Origin: Aeromicrobium erythreum
GTDB taxonomy: Bacteria > Actinomycetota > Actinomycetes > Propionibacteriales > Nocardioidaceae
Assembly: GCF_001509405.1 (NCBI RefSeq)
Contig: NZ_CP011502.1
Span: forward strand, 2,728,001 to 2,792,000
Direction: 5' to 3'
Length of the DNA: 64,000 bases
The stretch's first letter is position 1, and each line of letters begins with the position of its first letter. This document shows, piece after piece, positions 7,977 to 16,675 of the stretch. The translations under genes and the position numbers were made by a program. The notes under the pieces are model-generated. The model saw only the letters and a program-made list of their open reading frames with translations, was not told the origin of the DNA and made no database searches.

Positions 7977-8522
7977 TCACGCGTCGACGTCGACGAGGTG
8001 GTGCGCGACGTCGTGCCAGAGGTACTGCAGGAGGGTCTCCACGGTGAAGGTCGAGCCGTTGCTCCGCTGCCCGGTGCGGCCCCAGGCGTCCGCCGGCACG
8101 GCGTCGACCGCTGCCGCGAGCCGCTCCCCCGCCGACGTGAGCGCGCGCGCGACGTCGCCAGGGACCTGGCCGGCGTAGTCGTCGTCGACGGCCGTGGCGT
8201 CCTGGTCCCAGTTCGCGAAGCGTGCGTCGTCCTCGAGGAGCATGAGGCGGAGCCGGTCGTGCATGACCGAGAGAACGTCGCGCACGTGGCACGCGTACTC
8301 CAGGTCGGACCAGACGTCCGGGCGACGACGCCGAGCGACGTCGGCCCGGTCGAGCACCCGCCGCCAGCGGGACAGCGAGTCGCGCACGAGCGTGCCGACG
8401 GCGGCGGCCTCGACCTCACCCGTCACGAGCCCGCACTCGGGGCAGGGCTCACGGAGCACCCACGTCCAGTCCTTGTCGTCAGGGACGATGGCGGGGTCGC
8501 GCGAGGCGTCGGTGGTGCTCAT
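7977..8522 (-). CDS. DinB-superfamily protein (maleylpyruvate-isomerase-like four-helix bundle)
   Basis: 181-residue cytoplasmic protein. It has ECGLVTGEVE, VRDSLSRWRRVL, a HVRDVLSVMHDRLRLML helix with conserved His, and TVETLLQYLWHDVAHHLVDVD at the C-terminus. The His residues at the helix ends form the metal site of the DinB/MDMPI fold. Many actinobacterial members are mycothiol-dependent transferases, but the exact reaction is not known. An unusual extra is the CPECG pair at about residues 25-29. It is transcribed divergently from trmB, whose -10 box lies 24 bases away from this start. Confidence 0.8.
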   Translation of the reverse strand: MSTTDASRDPAIVPDDKDWTWVLREPCPECGLVTGEVEAAAVGTLVRDSLSRWRRVLDRADVARRRRPDVWSDLEYACHVRDVLSVMHDRLRLMLLEDDARFANWDQDATAVDDDYAGQVPGDVARALTSAGERLAAAVDAVPADAWGRTGQRSNGSTFTVETLLQYLWHDVAHHLVDVDA

Positions 8523-8545
8523 GCCGACGATCGTGGCGGACGTCC

Positions 8546-8551
8546 TAGGGT
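8546..8551 (+). promoter_or_regulatory. -10 box of trmB (leaderless)
   Basis: TAGGGT, seven bases, then ATG 8559. No ribosome site. Confidence 0.5.
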
Positions 8552-8558
8552 TCGAGCC

Positions 8559-9308
8559 ATGCCCGACGCTGCCGACCTGCCGCAAGATCCCGCCACCTCC
8601 GCCGACGAGGCGCCCCGCTACCGCCGCGAGCCGGTGTCGTTCACGCGACGCGGAGGGCGTCTGACGGAGAAGCAGCAGGCGGCGTGGGACCAGCTGGCCG
8701 AGGCCTACGTGCTCGACGTGCCCCGCGCCGGCCCGAGCACGTCGGTCGACCCCGACTGGCGGATCGACCCTGCGTCGACGTTCGGGCGCGACGCCCCGCT
8801 CGTCGTCGAGATCGGCAGCGGACGCGGCGAGAACGTCGTGGCAGCCGCGGAGCGCCACCCCGACTGGAACTTCCTGGCACTGGAGGTGTGGGCGCCCGGC
8901 GTCGCGCAGACCCTCGTGCAGGCCCGTGCGACCGGCGTGACGAACGTGCGGCTGGCCGTCGCGAACGCCACCGAGACGCTGGCGACCGCGCTGGAGCCGG
9001 GGTCGGTGCACGAGCTGTGGACCTGGTTCCCCGACCCGTGGCACAAGAAGCGGCACCACAAGCGGCGCCTCGTGACCGTCCCCTTCACCGAGCTCGTCGC
9101 GCGCGTGCTGGAGCCGGAGGGCACGTGGCGACTCGCGACCGACTGGGCCGACTACGGCGAGCAGATGGCCGAGGTGGTGGCGGAGAGCCCGCACGTCGAG
9201 GGCGGTCCGGTCGAGCGGTTCGAGGGGCGGGTGCTGACGAAGTTCGAGCAGAAGGGCCTCGCGAAGGGGCGCGTGATCCACGACCTCGCGGCCCGGCCGA
9301 CGCGCTGA
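8559..9308 (+). CDS. trmB: tRNA (guanine-N7-)-methyltransferase TrmB
   Basis: 249 residues. Catalyses S-adenosylmethionine-dependent N7-methylation of G46 in the tRNA variable loop. SAM motif I is VVEIGSGRGENV near residue 88. The family signature WFPDPWHKKRHHKRR near residue 158 binds the target guanosine and tRNA. The C-terminal TKFEQKGLAKGRVIHDL is the usual trmB end. The N-terminal 45 residues are less conserved. Start chosen at ATG 8559 with the -10 box seven bases upstream. Confidence 0.95.
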   Translation: MPDAADLPQDPATSADEAPRYRREPVSFTRRGGRLTEKQQAAWDQLAEAYVLDVPRAGPSTSVDPDWRIDPASTFGRDAPLVVEIGSGRGENVVAAAERHPDWNFLALEVWAPGVAQTLVQARATGVTNVRLAVANATETLATALEPGSVHELWTWFPDPWHKKRHHKRRLVTVPFTELVARVLEPEGTWRLATDWADYGEQMAEVVAESPHVEGGPVERFEGRVLTKFEQKGLAKGRVIHDLAARPTR

Positions 9309-9315
9309 GCGACCC

Positions 9316-9321
9316 TAGACT
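9316..9321 (+). promoter_or_regulatory. -10 box, leaderless start of the 9328 gene
   Basis: TAGACT, six bases, then ATG 9328. Confidence 0.5.
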
Positions 9322-9327
9322 GGCGCG

Positions 9328-9690
9328 ATGAGCGAGACGACCGCCGACCTGCTCGGCATCGGCGACGGCTTCCGCGTGTGGGCCGTGGGCGGGACGACGG
9401 CGGTGACGTCGCTGCTGCGTCCGCTGCCCGAGGGCGTGGAGGTCTTCGACCACGACGCCGACGACCTCGACGCGACCGTGCTGCTCGCCGACGACCTCGA
9501 CGTCCTGACCGACCAGCTCGACGACGCGCTGCCGCGGCTGTCCACCGTTCCGCTCGTGTGGGCCTGCTTCCCGATGGCCACGGTGTCGCCGGAGGCCGTC
9601 GCGGAGGCGGTGCACGACCACGGCTGGGGAGCCACCGCACCCCTCCTGCTCGACGAGACCCATGCCGCGATGCGGCTCGCGCAGGACTGA
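9328..9690 (+). CDS. Hypothetical acidic protein
   Basis: 120 residues, strongly acidic in the centre (FDHDADDLDATVLLADDLDVLTDQLDDALP), with alternating hydrophobic stretches that suggest a small alpha/beta fold. No signal peptide or membrane helix. The layout GFRVWAVGG, LLADDLDVL, PLVWACFP, ATAPLLLDETHAAMRL looks like a compact Rossmann-like domain, but no family is recognised. It follows trmB with its own leaderless promoter. Coding quality (third-position GC, start signal) supports a real gene. Confidence 0.7.
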   Translation: MSETTADLLGIGDGFRVWAVGGTTAVTSLLRPLPEGVEVFDHDADDLDATVLLADDLDVLTDQLDDALPRLSTVPLVWACFPMATVSPEAVAEAVHDHGWGATAPLLLDETHAAMRLAQD

Positions 9691-9732
9691 CGGCGCCCCG
9701 ACGGCGGCAGAGAGGTCGCGGGGCGCGTCGTG

Positions 9733-9783
9733 GCGGTGGCCGGCGCGCGTCACGCGGGCTCGATGACGCGCGCCAGCCACCGC
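9733..9783. terminator. Strong bidirectional hairpin
   Basis: A 20-bp stem (5' arm 9733-9752, 3' arm 9764-9783, one mismatch) with an 11-base loop, between convergent genes ending at 9690 and 9831. Confidence 0.75.
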
Positions 9784-9830
9784 TGAGACTCCCGGAGCAC
9801 GACGTCGACGTTCCTCCGGCCAGGCCCGTC

Positions 9831-10523
9831 CTACACGGCGTCGGGCAGCCACACCTGGTAGCCGGTGTACGCGGTCGTGCCCTCGGCCGCACCCACGCGG
9901 TGCTGCGCGATGTGCACGTGGTCCTCGTGGCGGATCGTGGGGCTCGAGCTGGTGCTGCACGGTCCGTAGGCGCGCACACCCTCGTCGGCGCGGGCCGCCG
10001 TCCAGATCTTGCAGTTCCAGATGATCTCCTGCACGCCCCACCGTTGCGCCAGGCCGGCGGGCACCGCGTTCTTGTCCTTCTTGGTGAACGCGTAGAGGAT
10101 CGCGTCGCCGGCCTTCTTCTGCGCCGCGTTGTTCACGTTGAGGAAGTGGTCGACCGCGCGACCTTCGGCGTGGAGGCTCCACTCGTTGCTGTTGGCGATC
10201 TTGCGGCAGTTGTAGAGGCCGCTGGCGCGGGTCGTCGGGAAGTAGTGCTGCAGGTAGTTCTTGAGTCGGATCGTGCCGGGCTGTGTCTTGCCCGCGCAGT
10301 AGGTCGACCTGTTGCTCCCGAGTCCGTCGATCCCCCCACGGGTGACGCGGTTGTCTCCGGGGCCGATCTGGCTCGGGTCGTAGCCGGGCTTCACCGTCAC
10401 CCACCGGCCGCTGGCGGCATCGGTCTCGGCAGCCTGCGACGACGCAGCCGGGGCGGCCACGAGGGCCAGGGGCGCGACGACCGCGGCAAGGGTCGTGAGC
10501 AGCTTCTGTCGGAACGTGGACAT
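9831..10523 (-). CDS. Secreted M15-like peptidase domain protein
   Basis: 230 residues with a clear Sec signal peptide (MSTFRQKLLTTLAAVVAPLALVAAPAAS, cleavage expected near AQA-AE around residue 31). The mature domain carries SLHAEGRAVDHF, an H-x6-D zinc pair, and HEDHVHIAQ with an HxH, the pattern of D-Ala-D-Ala carboxypeptidase/endolysin (M15/VanY-type) and the ARB_07466-like extracellular domain. Four Cys in CAGKT, YNCRK, NCKIW and GPCST are likely disulphide-bonded outside the cell. A cell-wall peptidase or murein-binding role is inferred. No cell-wall anchor or binding repeat is seen. Confidence 0.8.
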   Translation of the reverse strand: MSTFRQKLLTTLAAVVAPLALVAAPAASSQAAETDAASGRWVTVKPGYDPSQIGPGDNRVTRGGIDGLGSNRSTYCAGKTQPGTIRLKNYLQHYFPTTRASGLYNCRKIANSNEWSLHAEGRAVDHFLNVNNAAQKKAGDAILYAFTKKDKNAVPAGLAQRWGVQEIIWNCKIWTAARADEGVRAYGPCSTSSSPTIRHEDHVHIAQHRVGAAEGTTAYTGYQVWLPDAV

Positions 10524-10617
10524 CGGTCCTCCTTCGCGTGGCCGGTCCGTCCGCCCACCCGCCAGAGGTTCGTCGCCGTGGCTGCGAGACCGCTGCGACG
10601 CGACTGCGAACCAGGCG

Positions 10618-11880
10618 TCAGGCCCGCTGGCGCTGCTTCTCGATGGCCGTCATCACGTGGAACACGACGAGCGCGGCGATGGTGCCGAGGGCGATGCCGT
10701 TGAAGACCATGTCGCCGACCTTCAGCTCGGGGTTGCCGATGCCGATGACGAGGGCGACGCCGGCGGTGAGCTGGTTGACCGGCACCGAGAAGTCGACGTG
10801 GTTGTCGATCCAGATCTTGATGCCGACGATGCCGATGAGGCCGTAGAGCGCGATGGTGACACCGCCGAGCACGCCCGTCGGGATGGTGTTGATGAGCGCC
10901 CCGATCTTCGGCGAGAACGACAGCAGGATCGCGATGGCGCCGGCCACCCAGTAGGCCGCGGTCGAGTAGACGCGCGTGGCGGCCATGACGCCGATGTTCT
11001 CGCCGTAGGTCGTCGTGCCCGACCCGCCGCCGGCACCGGCGATGGTGGTCGCGATGCCGTCGGCCAGCAGCGCGCGGCCTGTGCGCTCGTTGATCGTGTC
11101 GTCGCCGGTGAGCTGCGCGACGCTGCGCACGTGGCCGACGTTCTCGGCGATGAGCACCAGCACCACCGGGAGGAACGCGGGGATGAAGACCCAGCTGACC
11201 TCGGGGGTGCTGAAGTCGGGCAGCCCGAACAGCTTCGCGTCACGGACGGGCTGGAAGTCGAGCGCACCCGTGACGGCTGCGTAGACGTAGCCGGCGAGCA
11301 CGCCGACGATGATCGACAGCCGTCCGACGAGCCCCTTGAACACGACGACGGTGAGCACGAGGACGACGAGGGTGACGACCGCCATCCACGGCCCGGCCTG
11401 GGCGTTCTTGATCGCCGTGGGCGCGAGGTTGAAGCCGATGAGCGCCACGATCGAGCCTGCCACGACGGGCGGCATGAGGGCGTTGATCCAGCCGATGCCG
11501 GTCCGGACGACGATCGCCCCCACCACGGCGAGGAGCACGCCCGTGACGAGGATCCCGAACATGGCCACCTCGATCGACGCACCCGACGCGGCGACCGCGC
11601 CGATCGGCGCGAGGAACGCGAACGACGACCCGAGGTAGCTGGGCAGCCGGTTCTGCGTGAGGACGAGGAACAGGATCGTGCCGAGGCCGGAGAAGAACAG
11701 CGTGGCCGTGACCGGGAACCCGGTGATCGTCGGCACCAGGAACGTCGCGCCGAACATCGCCACCACGTGCTGCGCACCGAGCCCGATGGTCCGCGGCCAC
11801 GTCAGCCGCTCGCCAGGCCGGACGATCTCGCCGTCGGGGATCGTCTTGCCGTCGTGGTGCAGGGTCCAGTTCAGGGGCAT
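10618..11880 (-). CDS. NCS2-family uracil/xanthine-type permease
   Basis: 420-residue nucleobase:cation symporter-2 protein (UraA-like) with about 14 membrane segments. Visible landmarks are GAQHVVAMFGATFLVP in helix 1, the NVGHVRSVA region with VLIAENVGH in helix 8, and the helix 10 region GGSGTTTYGENIGVMAATRVYS, where Gly-Thr-Thr-x-x-x-Glu is the substrate-binding motif. It lies at the end of a same-strand run starting with the FAH-family gene, with a 58-base gap, so it may be read through from that operon. Uracil is the default guess; an unusual substrate tied to the catabolic operon is possible. Confidence 0.87.
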   Translation of the reverse strand: MPLNWTLHHDGKTIPDGEIVRPGERLTWPRTIGLGAQHVVAMFGATFLVPTITGFPVTATLFFSGLGTILFLVLTQNRLPSYLGSSFAFLAPIGAVAASGASIEVAMFGILVTGVLLAVVGAIVVRTGIGWINALMPPVVAGSIVALIGFNLAPTAIKNAQAGPWMAVVTLVVLVLTVVVFKGLVGRLSIIVGVLAGYVYAAVTGALDFQPVRDAKLFGLPDFSTPEVSWVFIPAFLPVVLVLIAENVGHVRSVAQLTGDDTINERTGRALLADGIATTIAGAGGGSGTTTYGENIGVMAATRVYSTAAYWVAGAIAILLSFSPKIGALINTIPTGVLGGVTIALYGLIGIVGIKIWIDNHVDFSVPVNQLTAGVALVIGIGNPELKVGDMVFNGIALGTIAALVVFHVMTAIEKQRQRA

Positions 11881-11938
11881 GGAGGGATTCTGGCGGAACG
11901 ACGGGTCTCGTCGCGCACCGCCCTGGCGTCCCGTGAGG

Positions 11939-13765
11939 TCAGCGGGCCGCCGTGGCGCGCGCCGCGGAGCCCGACCAGACGGGCCCCCACGACCGGTGCA
12001 GGAACAGCGCCAGCCGCACGCCCGACTGCAGGGGAGGCTGACCGGAGCGCCAGACGACGTGGCCGTCGGGGCGCACCACGACGGCGCCGCGCTCCCCCAC
12101 CTCGAGGAGCCGGACCGCGTCGGGGCGCGGGCCGGCCGGTCGCACCTCCCGCACCACGACCGGGACGGGCAGGCGCTCCCCCACTGCCTCGACCCACGAC
12201 TCCCATGCGTCGGGGTCGAACGTCAGCAGGGTGAGCCCGCGGTCCTCGACGAGCGTGTGGACGGAGCGTCCGTCGTCGAGCGGCAGGTACGGCAGGCGGC
12301 AGCCCGGCCAGGTGGTGGGGCGGTGCCGCAGGACGCCCTCGTCGACCACGGGCTGCTCGCCGGGCTCGCGGTCCACCAGCCGACCCCCGTAGGCGTAGCC
12401 GAACTCCAGCCCGGTGGCCACGAAGTGCTCGATCTGGCCCGGCACCGCGTCGACGACGTGCTGACGTGCTCGCTCGCCGGCCGCCGTGGTGCCCCGCAGG
12501 GCCGCCGTGCGTCCGAGCTGCAGGCGCGTGGCGCGCTCGGCGAGAGGCGCCATGACGCGGGCCGGCAACCACGAGAGCGGCGGGCTGCTGACGGCACGCG
12601 TGGCCTGCCGGAGCGAGCGGTTGGTCACCCCCACGACCTTCGTCACCTCGTCGAGCCGCAGGTGGTTCGCGACGCTGTACTCCGCGAACCGCTCGACGAC
12701 CGGTCGCCGCTCCTGCTCGTACGTGTCGAGCAGCGACGTGCTCGCCTCGCCGCTCAGCACGGCGTCGAGCTTCCAGGCCAGGTTGTCGGCGTCCTGCACG
12801 CCGCTGTTGAGCCCGAAGCCGCCCGTGTGCGGGAAGCGGTGCGCCGCGTCGCCGACGAGCAGCAGGCGCCCACGCCGGAACGAGGTGGCGACCTGCGAGG
12901 TCATCTCCCACGTGCCGGTGGAGCGGATCTCGACGTCGTGGTCGCGGCCGAGGATGGTGGGCACCATCCGCTCCCAGTACGTCCGGCTCGACTGCGCGAC
13001 CTCCTGCCCCGGGTGCAGGTAGACCGTCATGAGCACGTAGCAGTCGTCGGCGTGGGCGATCATCACGCCGGCGAAGTCGGGCCGGTAGATCCAGGTGAGC
13101 AACGGTCGGGTCGCACCGGCCGGGTAGAGACCAGGGGCGCGGAAGAACGCGCTGCCCATGCGCGCGAGCACGGGCCCCTCGAGCCGGAGACGGGCGACGT
13201 CGCGGAGTCGGCTGTTGGCACCGTCGGCCGCCACGACGAACGCGCTGTCGACGTCCTCGTGACCGAGCTCGGACGTCAGCCCGACGCGCTGCGTGCCGTC
13301 GGGCAGGACGCTCAGGTCCTCGACCTCCACACCGCGCACGAACGTCACGAGCGGCGCACGGTCGAGCGCGGCCCACAGCTCGCGCATCAGCTGGTGCTGG
13401 CCCACGTGCGATCGCAGGTACGGGCTGTACGTCCGGACGGCAGCCACCTCGTCGGCGTCGTCGAGGAAGTTGAGGTCGGCGATCGGGTCGTGCAGGTCCG
13501 ACGCCCAGCGGATCGTGCCGAGCTCGGACAGCGGCGGGCTCAGCGCGGCCACGGTCGACGCGAGCAGGGGGTCGGCCTTCTCCCAGATCTCCAGCGACGT
13601 CGCGTTCACGACGTGGGCCGCGGGGTGCGTCAGCGGCTGACGTCGACGCTCGAGGACGGTGGTGGCGATGCCGTGGCGGGCCAGCAGCAGGGCGAGGGTC
13701 GAGCCGGCCGCGCCCGCACCGACGATCGTCACGGGCGGGCCGGGCACCGTCAGAGCGTCTTCCAC
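11939..13765 (-). CDS. FAD-dependent aromatic monooxygenase (PHBH class)
   Basis: 608-residue flavoprotein hydroxylase of the class A type (phenol 2-monooxygenase / 3-hydroxyphenylpropionate hydroxylase relatives). The FAD dinucleotide motif VGAGAAGSTLALLLARHG is near residue 14. The DG motif is AFVVAADGANSRLRDV, and GDAAHRFPHTGGFGLNSGVQD is the FAD ribityl site. The C-terminal 150 residues form the thioredoxin-like tail seen in this branch. It uses NAD(P)H and O2 to hydroxylate a ring. GTG 13765 overlaps the end of the dioxygenase gene by 16 bases, marking an operon. The substrate is not determinable from sequence. Confidence 0.87.
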   Translation of the reverse strand: MEDALTVPGPPVTIVGAGAAGSTLALLLARHGIATTVLERRRQPLTHPAAHVVNATSLEIWEKADPLLASTVAALSPPLSELGTIRWASDLHDPIADLNFLDDADEVAAVRTYSPYLRSHVGQHQLMRELWAALDRAPLVTFVRGVEVEDLSVLPDGTQRVGLTSELGHEDVDSAFVVAADGANSRLRDVARLRLEGPVLARMGSAFFRAPGLYPAGATRPLLTWIYRPDFAGVMIAHADDCYVLMTVYLHPGQEVAQSSRTYWERMVPTILGRDHDVEIRSTGTWEMTSQVATSFRRGRLLLVGDAAHRFPHTGGFGLNSGVQDADNLAWKLDAVLSGEASTSLLDTYEQERRPVVERFAEYSVANHLRLDEVTKVVGVTNRSLRQATRAVSSPPLSWLPARVMAPLAERATRLQLGRTAALRGTTAAGERARQHVVDAVPGQIEHFVATGLEFGYAYGGRLVDREPGEQPVVDEGVLRHRPTTWPGCRLPYLPLDDGRSVHTLVEDRGLTLLTFDPDAWESWVEAVGERLPVPVVVREVRPAGPRPDAVRLLEVGERGAVVVRPDGHVVWRSGQPPLQSGVRLALFLHRSWGPVWSGSAARATAAR

Positions 13766-14397
13766 GTGATCGTCTTCTTGTTGGTCCGCGGCTTCTGCCC
13801 CGGCGGGGTGCCCGCGCCCGGCACCAGGAGGTCGGCGGGGTCGTCGCCCCGGCGCAGCCGCGCGAGCAGGTAGTCGGGGTCGAACATCGTGCCGATCGGG
13901 TTCTTCTCGAACGCCTCGGTGCCGAAGAAGGCGGCCGTCTCCTCGATCGTCGGGAAGTTGTCGACCTGGAACTCCAGGCGGATGCCGTCGGGGTCCTCGT
14001 AGTAGAGCGACGTCGTCGGACCGTGGTTGATGGCCCAGACGGGATCGATCCCGCGACCCTTCAGCCGCTCGTAGGTGTCGAGCAGCTTCTCGATGGAGAG
14101 GAACTGCACGGCGAGGTGGTCGACGCCGTAGACCTTGCGGCGGTACCGCGCGAACGGGAACAGGAACCGCACGAAGCCCGGCACGCCGATCAGTGCCAGC
14201 CGGTGGTGCTCGTGGTCCCAGCTCAGGAACGTGAGCTCGGAGTCCTCGTGCACGACGCGCGCGCCGAAGACGGTGGCGTACCACTCGGTCATCTCGCGCC
14301 GCCGCGCCGTCTTGACCACCCAGTGGGCGACGAAGTCGGGTGCCTCGTCCCAGGGACCGGGGGTGCGCTCGGCGGTGCGCTCGTCCTGTGGTGCCAT
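13750..14397 (-). CDS. VOC-family extradiol dioxygenase-like protein
   Basis: 215 residues with one vicinal-oxygen-chelate unit. Candidate metal ligands of the 2-His-1-Glu site are His in FVAHWVVK (about residue 25), His in YGVDHLAVQF (about 101) and Glu in GIRLEFQVD (about 150). YYEDPDGIRLEF matches the conserved end of type I extradiol dioxygenases such as catechol 2,3-dioxygenase. It sits between a ring hydroxylase and an FAH hydrolase, so ring opening of a catechol-like intermediate is the likely job. The single-domain length is shorter than two-domain enzymes of about 300 residues, and a 35-residue Pro/Lys-rich tail follows the domain. Confidence 0.8.
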   Translation of the reverse strand: MAPQDERTAERTPGPWDEAPDFVAHWVVKTARRREMTEWYATVFGARVVHEDSELTFLSWDHEHHRLALIGVPGFVRFLFPFARYRRKVYGVDHLAVQFLSIEKLLDTYERLKGRGIDPVWAINHGPTTSLYYEDPDGIRLEFQVDNFPTIEETAAFFGTEAFEKNPIGTMFDPDYLLARLRRGDDPADLLVPGAGTPPGQKPRTNKKTITWKTL

Positions 14398-14415
14398 GGT
14401 CGTCCTCTCGGGGCG

Positions 14416-15387
14416 TCAGACGTCGCGCGGGGCGACGATGGCGGTGCGTTGGGTGCCGAGGTCGGCGGCTCCCAGCGGGTGGCTGATGGACGCCGTGACG
14501 ACGTCGCCCGGCACCAGGTACGGCTTCTTCAGGTTGGTGCGCACGAACGCCTGCCAGAGCCGACGCTCGCCGAGGATGGCGGTGGCCAGCCGGCGCACGA
14601 CGGCGGGCGGCGACCCCGCCGTGATCCCGGACGGCGTGCCGGTGAGCAGCAGGTCGCCGGGGTCGAGGTCGCAGAAGGTGCTCAGCTCGGTGAGGGTCTC
14701 GGCCGGCTTGTGGAGCAGGTGACGCGTGCTGTCGTGCTGGCGCACCTCGCCGTTGACCGCGAGCGTCAGGTCGAGCTCGTCGACGAGGCCGATCTCGTCG
14801 CGCTCGAGGACGGTGAGGTACGGACCCACCGGGCAGAACCCGCGGTAGCTCTTGCCCTTGAGGAACTGGCCCTGCGGCAGCTGGACGTCGCGGGCGGAGA
14901 GGTCGTTGGCGACGGTCACGGCGAAGACGTGGTCGGCGAGGTTCTCGCGCGTGACGGTGACCGGCCCGCGCACGCGGCTGCGCAGCACCAGGGCCATCTC
15001 GATCTCGTAGTCGAGCAGGCGTACGTGGGCCGGCCGCACGACGTCGTCGAACGGTCCGGTGACCGACGCGTCGGTCTTGTCGAAGAACAGGTTGAAGTCG
15101 AGGGCGTCGGGGTCCATCCCCGACTCGATCGCGTGCTCGCGATAGTTCACGCCCTGGCACATCACGCGGCACGGGGTGGTGACCGGCGAGAGCACCTCGA
15201 CGTCGTCGAGCGCGACCGAGCCGGCCTCGGTGGCGCGGGCGCGCCAGTCGTCCTCGCCGTGCTCGACGAGGTCGCCGGTGGTGGCGTAGGCACCGTCGAG
15301 CGGCGCGACGAAGCCGTCGCCGTCGAGCACGCCCCAGGTCGCGCCGGCGGACGGCCCCGTCCGGTATCGCAGCAGGTTGGTCGCCAC
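14416..15387 (-). CDS. Fumarylacetoacetate hydrolase (FAH)-family protein
   Basis: 323 residues. FAH-fold hydrolase/decarboxylase acting on beta-diketo or ring-cleavage products. The metal-binding acidic residues are in LLDYEIEMALVL (E-x-E), followed by NDLSARDVQ and KGKSYRGFCPVGP. LLLTGTPSGIT is the family's C-terminal motif. GTG 15387 is chosen because it has an AAGGAG ribosome site and lies downstream of the palindromic control region; an in-frame ATG upstream lies inside that region. First gene of the operon FAH, VOC dioxygenase, monooxygenase, permease. It would process the ring-opened product. Confidence 0.87.
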   Translation of the reverse strand: MATNLLRYRTGPSAGATWGVLDGDGFVAPLDGAYATTGDLVEHGEDDWRARATEAGSVALDDVEVLSPVTTPCRVMCQGVNYREHAIESGMDPDALDFNLFFDKTDASVTGPFDDVVRPAHVRLLDYEIEMALVLRSRVRGPVTVTRENLADHVFAVTVANDLSARDVQLPQGQFLKGKSYRGFCPVGPYLTVLERDEIGLVDELDLTLAVNGEVRQHDSTRHLLHKPAETLTELSTFCDLDPGDLLLTGTPSGITAGSPPAVVRRLATAILGERRLWQAFVRTNLKKPYLVPGDVVTASISHPLGAADLGTQRTAIVAPRDV

Positions 15388-15439
15388 AGGTGCTCCTTCG
15401 TCGGCGGCTCTCCTCCCGACCATACGACGTATTTTGATC

Positions 15440-15464
15440 ACGAGTCAAGAACTTGACCACTCGT
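15440..15464. promoter_or_regulatory. Probable TetR operator in the divergent promoter
   Basis: GTCAAG-AA-CTTGAC (15444-15457) inside a wider repeat ACGAGT...ACTCGT (15440-15445 and 15459-15464). On the minus strand TTGACT, 18 bases, TATGGT forms a promoter for the FAH gene that overlaps the repeat, so repressor binding would block it. Confidence 0.65.
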
Positions 15465-15484
15465 CAATCTCGAGGCGGGTGGCC

Positions 15485-15490
15485 TACTGT
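15485..15490 (+). promoter_or_regulatory. -10 box, leaderless start of the TetR gene
   Basis: TACTGT, six bases, then GTG 15497; no ribosome site. Confidence 0.5.
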
Positions 15491-15496
15491 GGTGGC

Positions 15497-16105
15497 GTGA
15501 CGACGCAGGAGCAGGGACGGACGCCGCGACCTCCTCGCGTGGACCGGCGCCAGGCCCTCCTCGACGCCGCCATCGCCCTGTTCGTGGAGCGCGGCTACGA
15601 CGACGTGGGCGTCGGCGACGTCGCGGCGCGGGCGGGCGTGGCGCACGGGCTCGTGTCGTACTACTTCGGCGGCAAGCGCGGCATCGCGGCCGAGGCGCTG
15701 CGTCAGGTGCTCGCCGAGGTGAGCGCGTACCAGGCGCCCCGCCCCGAGGAGACCACCGTCCGGGAGCGGCTCGAGGGCTTCGTCGGACGCCACCTGGAGT
15801 TCCTCGCCACCTACCGCGAGGGGTACCTCGCACTCCTGCACGGTGCGGCCGCGGCGCAGCCGGAGGTGCGGCAGCTGCTGCGCGAGGCGCGCCTGGAGGG
15901 CGCGGCCACCGTGGCCGACGTCGTCGGCCTGCCCCAGCCGCTCTCCCCCCTGCACCGGGTGGCGATGAGCAGCTGGGTGGCCGTGCTCGACACGTGCGCC
16001 GAGGAGGTGGCGGCCGACGACACGCTCGACGTCGGCACGCTCACCACGTGGGCGGTCGACGTGCTGCTCACCAGCCTCGACGTGCTCCCCGAGCCGCCGG
16101 CCTGA
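15497..16105 (+). CDS. TetR/AcrR-family transcriptional regulator
   Basis: 202 residues. The N-terminal helix-turn-helix spans about residues 16-60: RRQALLDAAIALFVERGYDDVGVGDVAARAGVAHGLVSYYFGGKRGI, with the typical YYFGGK end. The C-terminal ligand domain is all-helical. It is transcribed away from the FAH/dioxygenase/hydroxylase operon with a palindrome between them, so local repression of that operon relieved by a pathway compound is the natural inference. The GTG start follows the leaderless -10 box; longer in-frame starts run through the operator. Confidence 0.88.
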   Translation: MTTQEQGRTPRPPRVDRRQALLDAAIALFVERGYDDVGVGDVAARAGVAHGLVSYYFGGKRGIAAEALRQVLAEVSAYQAPRPEETTVRERLEGFVGRHLEFLATYREGYLALLHGAAAAQPEVRQLLREARLEGAATVADVVGLPQPLSPLHRVAMSSWVAVLDTCAEEVAADDTLDVGTLTTWAVDVLLTSLDVLPEPPA

Positions 16106-16116
16106 CGGCTCCTCGG

Positions 16117-16605
16117 TCAGTCGTCGAGGTCCTCGCCGCGCGCCCAGTCGCGCATGACGATGAGCGTCTTCGTGTGCGTGGTGCGTCCGGTGCGGCGGAT
16201 GCGGTTGACCACCCGCTGCAGGTGGTCGACGTCGTGCACGCGCAGCCGAACGAGCACGTCGGGGTCGCCCGCGATGGTGAAGACGTTCTGCACCTCCTCG
16301 ATCCCGCGTAGGAGCTGCTCGAGCTCGCCGGTCTCGGTGTCGCCGGTGAGCCGGATCTCGGTGAACGCGTCGAGGTCGCCGGCGGCCCGGTCGTCGACGA
16401 CGGTGACGTAGCCCTTGATCACGCCGATCCGCTCAAGGCGGTCGATCCGGCGGCTGACCGGGCCGGGCGACAGGTTCACCGCCCGCGCCAGCTCGCTGAC
16501 CGGCGCCCTCGCGTCGCGGCGCAGCAGGTCGAGCAGACGGCGGTCGACGTCGTCGAGACGTGCCGCCCGTGGGGTCGCCCGCGACCCGTCACCGGCCTGC
16601 GCCAT
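16117..16605 (-). CDS. Lrp/AsnC-family transcriptional regulator
   Basis: 162 residues. The N-terminal HTH has LDDVDRRLLDLLRRDARAPVSELARAVNLSPGPVSRRIDRLERIGVIKGY (residues about 16-65). It is followed by the RAM ligand domain with IEEVQNVFTIAGDPDVLVRLRVHDVDHLQRVVNRI, which usually binds an amino acid or small metabolite. ATG 16605 has a GGGAGG ribosome site. It lies 70 bases downstream of the AceE/transketolase-like gene on the same strand, which suggests it regulates that gene or a shared pathway. Confidence 0.9.
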   Translation of the reverse strand: MAQAGDGSRATPRAARLDDVDRRLLDLLRRDARAPVSELARAVNLSPGPVSRRIDRLERIGVIKGYVTVVDDRAAGDLDAFTEIRLTGDTETGELEQLLRGIEEVQNVFTIAGDPDVLVRLRVHDVDHLQRVVNRIRRTGRTTHTKTLIVMRDWARGEDLDD

Positions 16606-16675
16606 CACGCACCTCCCTGTCGGAGGCACCCAGGGTAGGGCAGGCCCGCGCCCGACCACGGGTGCCGGCGGACGG

